28,456 bases of DNA from a virus. The stretch is taken from positions 1-28,456 of IMG/VR virus record IMGVR_UViG_3300030406_006644; one strand, given 5' to 3'. Below the pieces are notes generated by a model. The model saw only the letters and a program-made list of their open reading frames with translations, was not told the origin of the DNA and ran no database searches. Position numbers and translations under genes: made by a program. Positions 13,441 to 20,128 of the stretch are shown here, in pieces. Each line of letters starts with the position of its first letter. Position 1 is the first letter of the stretch.

Positions 13441-14637
13441 TTATTTTTTATATTTTGCCGCTTCTTCTGAGCCACCTGTTGCAGTACCTTTACTGTAACT
13501 GTGAGCACCCATGCCAGCAAGTTCACCGTTCTGCACGATTAGGTATTGATTTCTGATCGGTGTGCCGTCAAAGAAACACTCTAGTATCTCTCTGACACCG
13601 TCAGCATATCTTGTCTGTGCTGATAGTGATGTTCCTGATGTGTGTGGTGTCATACCATGGTTTGGCATTGATCTCCAAACGTGATCATTTGGTGCCGGTT
13701 GTGGGAACCAAACGTCTCCTGCATAGCCAGACAGTTGTCCACTCTTTAATGCGTCAGCGATGGCTTCTCTGTTACAGATCTTGCCTCTCGCAGTGTTTAC
13801 AATGTAGGCACCTTTTTTCATCTTGCCTATCATTTCTGCATCAAATAAGTTTTCTGTCTCTGGGTGTAGTGGACAATTGATTGTCACAACGTCACACACT
13901 TTGACCATTGACTCAACTGATTCATGGAAAGTAAGATTTAACTCTTTCTCCACTGCTTCAGGTAATCTGTGTCTGTCAAAGTAATGTAGATGTACATCAA
14001 ATGGTTTCATTTTTCTCAAAGCATCAAGTCCTATTCTACCTGCGGCAACTGTACCGATGTGCATTCCTTCCACATCATAACTTCTCTGTACTGCGTCAGC
14101 AATGTTCCAACCACCTTCATTTACTATTCTGTGTTGGTTGTGATAGTCTCTGACCATTGAAACGATCATCATGACAATGTGTTCTGCAACTGATCTTGAA
14201 TTACAGTAGGTCACTTCCACAACATCAATCTTGTGGTCCATAGCCGCTTGTAAATCCACGTGATCAGATCCAATACCTGCCGTGATAGCCATTTTAAGGT
14301 TTTTTGCTTTTTCTATTTTTTCCCTTGTGAGATAGTAAGGAAAGAAAGGTTGTGATATAACAACGTCAGCGTCAACAATGTGTTTGTCGGCTTCGCAGTC
14401 GTCACCATCTTTACTAGAAGTCACAACTAATTCATGTCCTGCATCTTCTAAGAACTTTCTAAGTCCTAGTTCGCCCGACACACAACCTAGCAATTCACCT
14501 GCATTGAAATCTCTGCCTTTTGGTGATGGTAGCGTCATGCCATCTGGATACTTCTCTAACTTAGGGAGATCCGTAAGTGGATAACTCTCAGGCATTCCGC
14601 CTTTAGGGTCGTCATACAATACGCATAGTATTTTCAT
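13441..14637 (-). CDS. fdh: NAD-dependent formate dehydrogenase
   Basis: A 398-residue enzyme that oxidises formate to CO2 with NAD+. It aligns end to end, from memory, with the Pseudomonas sp. 101 enzyme (about 400 residues), even in numbering: Pro97 and Phe98 (SQPFFP), Ile122, Asn146 (YCNSRSV), NAD-binding VAAGRIG (197-203), Asp221 (YFDRHRLP), catalytic Arg284 (NTARGK), Gln313 (PQPAPNDH) and His332 (PHTSGT). The C-terminal lid (AGMGAHSYSKG, then GGSEEAAKYKK) is also kept. It is therefore FDH and not a phosphoglycerate dehydrogenase. Start at 14637 is supported by AGGAG and by the shared N-terminus. It lies between uvsE and the gp44 cluster, and looks intact and functional. Such a gene is striking in a phage. 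Confidence 0.97.
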   Translation of the reverse strand: MKILCVLYDDPKGGMPESYPLTDLPKLEKYPDGMTLPSPKGRDFNAGELLGCVSGELGLRKFLEDAGHELVVTSSKDGDDCEADKHIVDADVVISQPFFPYYLTREKIEKAKNLKMAITAGIGSDHVDLQAAMDHKIDVVEVTYCNSRSVAEHIVMMIVSMVRDYHNQHRIVNEGGWNIADAVQRSYDVEGMHIGTVAAGRIGLDALRKMKPFDVHLHYFDRHRLPEAVEKELNLTFHESVESMVKVCDVVTINCPLHPETENLFDAEMIGKMKKGAYIVNTARGKICNREAIADALKSGQLSGYAGDVWFPQPAPNDHVWRSMPNHGMTPHTSGTSLSAQTRYADGVREILECFFDGTPIRNQYLIVQNGELAGMGAHSYSKGTATGGSEEAAKYKK

Positions 14638-14657
14638 ATATTCTCCTGTTAAGTTTA

Positions 14658-15695
14658 CTATATTATAGTATTTTCAACCCATTGTCTATATAATTGTTCG
14701 GCGGCCATGTTTTTTCCTTTGGCCTCTGTCTGAATATCAAAATTTTCTCTGAAACTCAGTGCCCAATCATTTACTTTTCTGTTTGGTAATAGATCTGAAT
14801 GTGCCCTCAGTTTTTGTTTCTTACAGCCACGTTCCAACAACATCTTAATATCATGCATCTCTGTGTGTGTCTTGTCACCTAAATTTGCCACTGCCAAGTG
14901 CTCATCTCGGGAATAAGAATAGTGCATAGTAGGACGTTGTCCACGCCACGAGTCTATCACACGTTTGACTCTGTCATCATTAGCATCAATATATTCTTCA
15001 TCTCTTATCCAGTGATGATGTATGTCCATTACCAGTGCCAAGTGTTTTTCCAATTCTAAACTGGCATCCAGTCCCCAACCCATTTCGTCATTTTCGATTG
15101 TGATCAAATTTCTTGCCTCAGGCGACAGTTTTGGAAGTGCATCTATAATGCCTTGCGGTCCACGTCTGCCTGAAATATGCACATTAATTTTGCAACCATC
15201 TTGGAATGTTTTGCCAAATCCCATCCAACGAGCCATATCTGCGTGATATTCAAATTCATCTATGCTACGATGTCTAATAAGTTCTGTTTCACTGCTCAAC
15301 ACACAGAATTGTCCAGGGTGGAAACTTATTTTCACATCTAACTTACGTGCCATATCACCAACAGGTTGGAAAATTCTTTCTAGATGTCTTTGTATGTGAG
15401 GCTGTTGCCACCAATTGATCCAGCCTGGTTCAGTGTATCCTTGTAGCATTTCACTACCAAGGCGCACCATTCTACGTTGCGGTGGCAGTGTACCAACACG
15501 TTCGATCAGCCTACGTGCCGCTGTTGCATTATGATTCATAATGTCCCATTGTCTTTGTTCAGCGTCTTCTGGATGTTCTCTCAGCCAACGCATTGTGGTT
15601 GATCGACCGTTCAATTCTCTGTCCTTGGCATTAACTTTCATTCCTCCAAATTCAGATCGATCGTTAAGCCATTTACAACAAAAACCTATACGCAT
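14658..15695 (-). CDS. uvsE: UV damage endonuclease UvsE
   Basis: A 345-residue TIM-barrel nuclease that nicks DNA 5' to UV photoproducts, a repair route independent of nucleotide excision. Family motifs are clear: MRIGFCCKW at the start, SFHPGQFCVLS, NVHISGRRG, ITIENDEMGWG, DIHHHWIRDEE and HYSYSRDEH, with the metal-binding His, Glu and Asp residues in place. The frame opens at 15713, but the ATG at 15695 matches the family N-terminus and stands six bases after a consensus -10. It precedes fdh by 20 bases. Sunlit-ocean phages commonly carry repair genes of this kind. Confidence 0.93.
   Translation of the reverse strand: MRIGFCCKWLNDRSEFGGMKVNAKDRELNGRSTTMRWLREHPEDAEQRQWDIMNHNATAARRLIERVGTLPPQRRMVRLGSEMLQGYTEPGWINWWQQPHIQRHLERIFQPVGDMARKLDVKISFHPGQFCVLSSETELIRHRSIDEFEYHADMARWMGFGKTFQDGCKINVHISGRRGPQGIIDALPKLSPEARNLITIENDEMGWGLDASLELEKHLALVMDIHHHWIRDEEYIDANDDRVKRVIDSWRGQRPTMHYSYSRDEHLAVANLGDKTHTEMHDIKMLLERGCKKQKLRAHSDLLPNRKVNDWALSFRENFDIQTEAKGKNMAAEQLYRQWVENTII
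14662..14688 (-). promoter_or_regulatory. Weak candidate promoter before formate dehydrogenase
   Basis: TATAAT (14667-14662) lies inside the last codons of uvsE, with TAGACA (14688-14683) 15 bases upstream. It would give a leader of roughly 18 bases containing the AGGAG Shine-Dalgarno. The spacer is short and the overlap with coding sequence constrains it, so this may be chance; fdh could be transcribed from the uvsE promoter alone. Confidence 0.35.
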
Positions 15696-15729
15696 ATGAA
15701 AATTATAACACAAATTAATAGATTGTCAA
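15696..15729 (-). promoter_or_regulatory. Consensus sigma70 promoter of uvsE, leaderless
   Basis: TTGACA (15729-15724), 16 bases, TATAAT (15707-15702), then six bases to the ATG at 15695, so +1 should be the A of ATG. Both hexamers are perfect. It shares ATTTGTGTTATAAT with the promoter at 208-241. Confidence 0.78.
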
Positions 15730-16154
15730 TCTTCACTTTGATCAGTGTCGAGGTCAAAAACTGTGTAGTCTGCTGGATGATTTGTGGCCCATAATCCAAT
15801 GAGATCGCTACATTCTAGTTTGTATCCATATTCTTTGTCTATGTCACGCAGTATTTTGTTTGCTTTTGCCATACTTAATCCTACGTCTGCCGGAATAACC
15901 AGCGCATCAAGGGAACGCTCTTTCTTTTTCTTGGCGGCTTGTACTCTGTGCCAACCGTCTGTCAATAGGTAGTAACCGGAATCTTTAATACGTGTTACAA
16001 GTATAGGATCAAAAGGTAGATCATCTTTGACCAGTTTATTGATCCAACCTCTTTTTTCTTTGTTTAGAGGACGTTCTGCGCCTAGGCCAAGTTCTGCCAT
16101 AGTGACCAACTTATCAACATTTACACTTACTCTTTCAATTTTAGTCTGTTTCAT
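15726..16154 (-). CDS. ParB/sulfiredoxin-like domain protein
   Basis: A 142-residue protein with the ParB N-terminal fold: PFDPILVTRIKDSGYYLLTD followed by GWHRVQAAKKK, where DGWHR (66-70) corresponds to the DGxHR box. Proteins with this domain act in plasmid partitioning, as nucleases or as DNA-modifying or CTP-binding factors; which applies here cannot be told. The C-terminal half (from about residue 85) is family-unknown, ending in an acidic DLDTDQSED. It overlaps the Cys-rich gene upstream by 14 bases. Its end lies inside the uvsE promoter. Confidence 0.78.
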   Translation of the reverse strand: MKQTKIERVSVNVDKLVTMAELGLGAERPLNKEKRGWINKLVKDDLPFDPILVTRIKDSGYYLLTDGWHRVQAAKKKKERSLDALVIPADVGLSMAKANKILRDIDKEYGYKLECSDLIGLWATNHPADYTVFDLDTDQSED

Positions 16155-16392
16155 ATTCTACATAATCAATATCTTGTATCACTTGCCATTGATCACCACG
16201 TGGCCACGGTTTGGGTCTTGGTGGTAGTTTGTTGACATCTGTTGTGTCTCTGTATTTGTTAGCACACACATAACCGCAAAATGGTCTTATTATCCTTTTG
16301 TCACCGGCGTCGTCATGTATGTTGTCATACCAATACACAGCATTAAAAAACTTTGCACTGCAAACATAACAAGTGTGTTCTTTACCGTTCAT
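16141..16392 (-). CDS. Small Cys-rich, probably zinc-binding protein
   Basis: An 83-residue protein with CYVC (Cys8, Cys11) and CGYVC (Cys39, Cys43), a likely four-cysteine zinc site, followed by a Pro-rich segment (LPPRPKPWPRGDQW) and an acidic tail. No known family is recognised. It overlaps the SGNH-like gene by 11 bases and the ParB-like gene by 14, so it is part of the same run. DNA, RNA or protein binding are all possible. Confidence 0.65.
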   Translation of the reverse strand: MNGKEHTCYVCSAKFFNAVYWYDNIHDDAGDKRIIRPFCGYVCANKYRDTTDVNKLPPRPKPWPRGDQWQVIQDIDYVEYETD

Positions 16393-17080
16393 AATTTATT
16401 TGATCTTTTATAGATATCACCCAATCCTTATATACACTGTTTAGGAAATGGCATCCGTCCTGCTGTAACCCGTTGTGTTGAGCACAATATGAATGCGGGT
16501 CTTTATCTATCCAATTTGTTTTGTCCAATAGAGTAGGAAAGACTTCAACCTTGCCATCATATAATTCTTGATCTGAAGTAGCAGGATTAGTGATGTCATA
16601 AAAAAATGTCCAATTGTGTGGCACGTTTTGTTGTTTTAAAAACCATAATGTGCTGGCCACTGCTTGAATACTTTCTTTTGCCACGTGTTCATATTCTTGA
16701 TCATTAAAGTAGCAAGGCATAAAAATTTCATTTGTTCTATCATTGCCAGTCCAACTGCCTGTTTTGCCACCTGAACACAAATATCTTCGTTTGTAAGTTT
16801 TTATGCAGTAATCATAATCTGGAATAGCATAATTGTCATTAGCAGGTATATCAAATCTTGCCAATCCTGTAAATTGTGCATATACATAATCGATTTTGTT
16901 ATCTGTGACAAAGTCTACACAATTCCCAAATATAAATTGATTGCCCACACCCCACCAAGACAAATTCACAATGTCTGTGTCTTGTCCAAAAACAACATCT
17001 TTCCAGATTTGTTCTTTGTTTGGTTTTTGATTATCGTCTGCTAGATTGCTACAACCTAAAAATAGTATTTTTTTAGTCAT
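16382..17080 (-). CDS. SGNH/GDSL-hydrolase-like protein, putative
   Basis: A 232-residue protein that resembles small phage SGNH proteins: block I ILFLGCSNLA with Ser11 (GCS in place of GDS), a Gly/Asn block WWGVGNQF (42-49) and, near the C-terminus, DGCHFLNSVYKDW with Asp208 and His211 as the catalytic pair. Such hydrolases act on esters of lipids or sugars, including polysaccharide acetyl groups. Catalytic residues are placed correctly, but similarity is low and a non-enzymatic role is possible. It overlaps the co-chaperonin gene by eight bases. Confidence 0.6.
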   Translation of the reverse strand: MTKKILFLGCSNLADDNQKPNKEQIWKDVVFGQDTDIVNLSWWGVGNQFIFGNCVDFVTDNKIDYVYAQFTGLARFDIPANDNYAIPDYDYCIKTYKRRYLCSGGKTGSWTGNDRTNEIFMPCYFNDQEYEHVAKESIQAVASTLWFLKQQNVPHNWTFFYDITNPATSDQELYDGKVEVFPTLLDKTNWIDKDPHSYCAQHNGLQQDGCHFLNSVYKDWVISIKDQINYER

Positions 17081-17516
17081 TACCTGGCAGTGCCGTCATC
17101 TGTTTCATTCCGCCAGTGTTGATGTAACCTGCTTGTTTTCTGTTGTGTGCAGGCTCTTCTTCGGAGGTTAGTAAGATGTCATTTTCGTCAATCATTCTAA
17201 CTTCTAGTTCTACACCACCTTTGGCCACCTTGAATGCTCTGGACCATCTACCGTGTGCGACCATAATCCATTCGCCTACTTTCACATCTTCTTGTTGTTT
17301 ACCTACAGCATAAACTTTGGCCCAACGCGGATGTACACCTTGTGATGTCCCGTCATCATCAGGGATAATCAAACCACCTGCTGTTTTGGTTTCTCCAAAA
17401 TGCATGTGTGATACCAACACTCTTTTTTTCAACGGTGTGATATCGTAATCAATAACGGTTTGTTTACCACCGTGTGTTCCAAAACCTTTTTCTTGTAAGT
17501 CTTCTATTTGTCCCAT
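17073..17516 (-). CDS. GroES-like co-chaperonin (T4 gp31 role)
   Basis: A 147-residue protein with a GroES fold in its middle: ITPLKKRVLVSHMHF, a mobile-loop region GETKTAGGLIIPDD (41-54) that should contact GroEL, then WAKVYAVGKQ, VKVGEWIMVAHG and MIDENDILL. In T4 the equivalent gp31 replaces GroES to fold the capsid protein, and marine T4-like phages often carry such a GroES relative. N- and C-terminal extensions of about 25 and 30 residues go beyond bacterial GroES. A sigma70-like promoter precedes it with an eight-base gap to the ATG. Confidence 0.82.
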   Translation of the reverse strand: MGQIEDLQEKGFGTHGGKQTVIDYDITPLKKRVLVSHMHFGETKTAGGLIIPDDDGTSQGVHPRWAKVYAVGKQQEDVKVGEWIMVAHGRWSRAFKVAKGGVELEVRMIDENDILLTSEEEPAHNRKQAGYINTGGMKQMTALPGND

Positions 17517-17553
17517 ATAGAAGTATTATAGCGAATTTATTCTACTTCGTCAA
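17517..17553 (-). promoter_or_regulatory. Sigma70-like promoter of the co-chaperonin gene
   Basis: TTGACG (17553-17548), 17 bases, TATAAT (17530-17525), eight bases to the ATG at 17516; predicted leader two bases. It overlaps the 3' end of the lipoprotein gene. Confidence 0.65.
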
Positions 17554-17734
17554 GAGCCGCACATTGTTCTTTTGTGGCTGGCAGGCCCTTTTGTTTGTCA
17601 TAGAACCAAACATATGAATATGTAATTTTGTTGTCGTTGACTTCACATTTTTTTCCAAATGACAGTCTTGGATCTTTGATTGAACAAGCAGATGCAAATA
17701 ATAAAATTGTTAGTGCTAGTATTGTGTTTTTCAT
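17537..17734 (-). CDS. Small lipoprotein, function unknown
   Basis: A 65-residue protein with a typical lipoprotein signal: MKNTILALTILLFASAC, lipobox ASAC with Cys17 as the lipidation site. The mature part is about 49 residues with two more Cys, rich in Lys, Tyr and Trp. Possible roles include an o-spanin, superinfection exclusion or envelope change, none supported by sequence. It follows the 129-residue gene by five bases. No family is recognised. Confidence 0.7.
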   Translation of the reverse strand: MKNTILALTILLFASACSIKDPRLSFGKKCEVNDNKITYSYVWFYDKQKGLPATKEQCAALDEVE

Positions 17735-17739
17735 GTGTG

Positions 17740-18129
17740 TTACTCTATTCCGTCCAATGCCGCATCAATGCCTTTTTTGGCAGTCTGTTTTGGCTTGACT
17801 TGTTTAGTTGCTCTCGGTGTTGGAGCAGGTTTGGTTTCAACTGCTTTTGCCTGTGGAGTAGGTGCTGGTGGAGTTTTACTCGGTGCAGGTGCTCTGTTTC
17901 TAGTTGGTGTGTCGTCAACTTTACCACGAGGTGCCTCATAGTATTTCTTCATTACTTCTGCTTTTGGTTGAACAATTTGTCCTTTGATACCTAGTTCGTC
18001 GCCTCTTGCATTAACATTCATATTACCAATTGCTCTTGTGTCCTCATTGGCCGCTCTTAATTTTTCAATGTCAATCATCTTGCCTTGCATTGTTCTATAC
18101 ATTTTTTTTCTGGGTGCTCTTGCTACCAT
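17740..18129 (-). CDS. Phage protein with low-complexity C-terminus
   Basis: A 129-residue protein. The N-terminal half (KKMYRTMQGKMIDIEKLRAA, NMNVNARGDELG) resembles a protein I recall from marine T4-like phages, of unknown function; the C-terminal half is Pro/Ala/Thr/Lys-rich (about residues 70-115) and probably disordered. AGGAG stands seven bases before the ATG at 18129. It follows the DNA polymerase III-like gene by about 27 bases. A virion-associated or assembly role is possible; I am not sure. Confidence 0.65.
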   Translation of the reverse strand: MVARAPRKKMYRTMQGKMIDIEKLRAANEDTRAIGNMNVNARGDELGIKGQIVQPKAEVMKKYYEAPRGKVDDTPTRNRAPAPSKTPPAPTPQAKAVETKPAPTPRATKQVKPKQTAKKGIDAALDGIE

Positions 18130-18156
18130 AATATACTCCTATTACTCATTTACTTA

Positions 18157-18678
18157 TCATCGCAGAAATTCACGGTGATCCAAATTGTACAACAACGGAT
18201 TTATCTTGTGTACTCCTATCAAAAAAAGACAGAAACTGGCCACACTTGATCCTCTGCCCACACCCCATACAACATTGTTGGCTCTCAGTGTGTCAACAAA
18301 GTATATCAAAAATTGCAACACTTTGATAAAACTTTTTTGCTCAAACAGATCATACTCGTGCTGTACTCTTAGTTTCTCTTCGTCATTTTGGCACTTGTCC
18401 AACAACCATTGCAGAACATTTATTTTGTAGTATTTTTCTGGCATGTGCCAACTGTTAATGTTCTTAGTATCAAATTCAGTCAGTGACTCTCTGTGTGGCA
18501 CTGTATTAATATTTGGTAAATCAATGCCTAAGTCTTTAATACTTGTTTTATACTGTTCAGTGTCCGCAAAAAACAATTTAGAAATATCAAACTCAGGATC
18601 TGTGTAAAGTAAATCTATTGCGTCTTGCTCAGTGAATATAACATCACCATAATCATTTGTTTTTATCTTTGCCGCCAT
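18157..18678 (-). CDS. DNA polymerase III alpha (C-family) fragment-like protein
   Basis: A 173-residue protein whose last 60 residues match the start of the palm of bacterial replicative polymerase DnaE: LQFLIYFVDTLRANNVVWG, then GRGSSVASF (141-149) and IGVHKINPLLYNLDHREF. In DnaE this GS motif contacts the dNTP triphosphate, and the catalytic aspartates follow just downstream. Here the protein stops at REFLR, so the catalytic DxD and the rest of the polymerase are missing. The following bases do not continue it in any frame. I recall similar short proteins in T4-like phages, so it is probably a stable family, not debris. It could bind nucleotides or interfere with host replication; function unknown. 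Confidence 0.75.
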   Translation of the reverse strand: MAAKIKTNDYGDVIFTEQDAIDLLYTDPEFDISKLFFADTEQYKTSIKDLGIDLPNINTVPHRESLTEFDTKNINSWHMPEKYYKINVLQWLLDKCQNDEEKLRVQHEYDLFEQKSFIKVLQFLIYFVDTLRANNVVWGVGRGSSVASFCLFLIGVHKINPLLYNLDHREFLR

Positions 18679-19288
18679 CTAAAACCTTTGGGTTGAATTC
18701 AAATATTTTAGCATGGTCTTCGTGGCGTTTGTCAACTGGTATTTTGTTTTTGGTCCAACTGAAGTGTCCTGTGTAGATGCCTTTGTCCAATTCTTGATCA
18801 TATGTTGCTGTGTCTGGTCTTAACCACCAAGGATCAAAGTTTGCAAACTTTTCTGAGAACCAATTGGCAGTGTCTAATAATAACAGTTCTTTACTGTCTT
18901 TGTCAACCGAATAGGTAATACCGTCGCCTTGCCAACTGCTCAATTCCAATTTGTTTATCAATATTTTTCCATCCATTATGGTATTTGCTTTGCAAAAATT
19001 CACTGCGGCCATAATTTGATCATAGGGAGGTTTTGGTAATTCAATAAATCTATTTGACGATGACTCTTTTAAAAGATGATAGAGTGGTTCCTGCCTCCAT
19101 GTTGTAATTGTATTTGCAAAAATTTGTTCAAATAAATTTTTTAATCTGTCAAAATATTTTGTTTGCTCTTGTAGATCTGCTGTGTAAGGAGTAAGATAAA
19201 GTTTTACACTGTACTCGTTTTGAAATAATTCTCCGTCAACAATTATAATTGATTTGTATTTGGTACGCCACGTGAATGTATTTGCCAT
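18653..19288 (-). CDS. Unknown phage protein
   Basis: A 211-residue protein I cannot place (SIIIVDGELFQNEYSVKLYL, DGKILINKLELSSWQGDG, DPWWLRPDTATYDQ). It looks soluble and Trp/Tyr-rich. The frame also has a GTG at 19291, but the ATG at 19288 is likelier. Its 3' end overlaps the start of the polymerase-like gene by 26 bases. Confidence 0.6.
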   Translation of the reverse strand: MANTFTWRTKYKSIIIVDGELFQNEYSVKLYLTPYTADLQEQTKYFDRLKNLFEQIFANTITTWRQEPLYHLLKESSSNRFIELPKPPYDQIMAAVNFCKANTIMDGKILINKLELSSWQGDGITYSVDKDSKELLLLDTANWFSEKFANFDPWWLRPDTATYDQELDKGIYTGHFSWTKNKIPVDKRHEDHAKIFEFNPKVLDGGKDKNK

Positions 19289-19300
19289 CACAAATACTTA

Positions 19301-19552
19301 CTACTCTATGTTGATCAAATCGCCAAGATCTGGTTCGTTACGTAATTTTTTTCTGTTTTCGTGCCAACTTTCAATTCTGCGTTGGCGTATAGCATCTTGA
19401 TATGTCAGTAAGGCCTGTTGTAGATTTGCCAGCAGTTCTGGATTACGTCCACGTCTGGCTATGGCAACTTTTCGAGACAACTCTTTGATACGTTTTGAAA
19501 TGTCTTCGTCTGACATGTTGCCTATTTCTTCTTGTAATGGATGAAAGTACAT
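19301..19552 (-). CDS. Small helical protein, function unknown
   Basis: An 83-residue, mostly helical protein (DEDISKRIKELSRKVAIARR, LLANLQQALLTYQDAIRQRR), probably a coiled coil. A strong Shine-Dalgarno AGGAGG precedes the ATG at 19552. No family recognised. It stands between the tail block and the 211-residue unknown. Confidence 0.65.
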   Translation of the reverse strand: MYFHPLQEEIGNMSDEDISKRIKELSRKVAIARRGRNPELLANLQQALLTYQDAIRQRRIESWHENRKKLRNEPDLGDLINIE

Positions 19553-19564
19553 TACTACCTCCTA

Positions 19565-20128
19565 TTAGATGTAGTTGTTTCCTAACTGGTGCATTAAAAT
19601 TGTTGTGCCATTATCAGGCGACATAAACTCATATAGATATCTACCCGAAGTTGGTGCAGTAATTGTGTCTGAACTGCCATCACCACCGCTTACATTACCA
19701 GATACTATTACACTAGATGGTATGGTAAGTGTGTCTGCTACTGCGTTATATGTTATATCTAAAATAATTCTGCCTAGTTCTCCACTAGTTGGAAAATTTA
19801 TAAACCCGAGAGAGATTGCCCCACTAGTGGTCATGGTTTGGTAATGACCGTTTTCATGATTCAAATTTACTATGCCTGAAACTGTGCCATGAGCAAAGAC
19901 AGTTGCAGATGTGTCTTTAAGAACTGCTCTTTTTATAATATTGTCGGTAAAATCAGATTCAGCATTTAAATTGGCTTTGTTTGTTTGCAAATCTTCAATT
20001 TCAGTTTTGGCTTCTGTAAATGCAGTTTTAATAGCAGTGAAATTATCACGCATTCCTTGACTACTGTTGTCTTGTCCTGCTACAGGATATGTTCCATCAA
20101 TATTGTTTGTTTCAATTTTACTAGCCAT
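19565..20128 (-). CDS. Fibre-like structural protein
   Basis: A 187-residue protein with an N-terminal module (IETNNIDGTYPVAGQDNSSQ, then RDNFTAIKTAF) that resembles the N-terminal motif of the larger fibre paralogs, a short helical linker (about 35-55) and a beta-rich, Ser/Thr/Gly-rich rest. The ATG shares a base with the stop of the 847-residue gene (TAATG). A late octamer 30 bases upstream and AAAGGAA give an SD-dependent late start. It could be a short tail fibre or fibre tip. Confidence 0.65.
   Translation of the reverse strand: MASKIETNNIDGTYPVAGQDNSSQGMRDNFTAIKTAFTEAKTEIEDLQTNKANLNAESDFTDNIIKRAVLKDTSATVFAHGTVSGIVNLNHENGHYQTMTTSGAISLGFINFPTSGELGRIILDITYNAVADTLTIPSSVIVSGNVSGGDGSSDTITAPTSGRYLYEFMSPDNGTTILMHQLGNNYI

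Noticed and set aside
13441-14637. Phosphoglycerate dehydrogenase or another D-2-hydroxyacid dehydrogenase
   Set aside because: The N-terminal YDDP region, Asn146, Gln313-His332 pair and C-terminal lid are specific to formate dehydrogenase.
18157-18678. Pseudogene remnant of a full DNA polymerase III
   Set aside because: The frame is intact, its start overlaps the upstream gene with AAAGG before it, and no polymerase coding continues after the stop in any frame that I can see.
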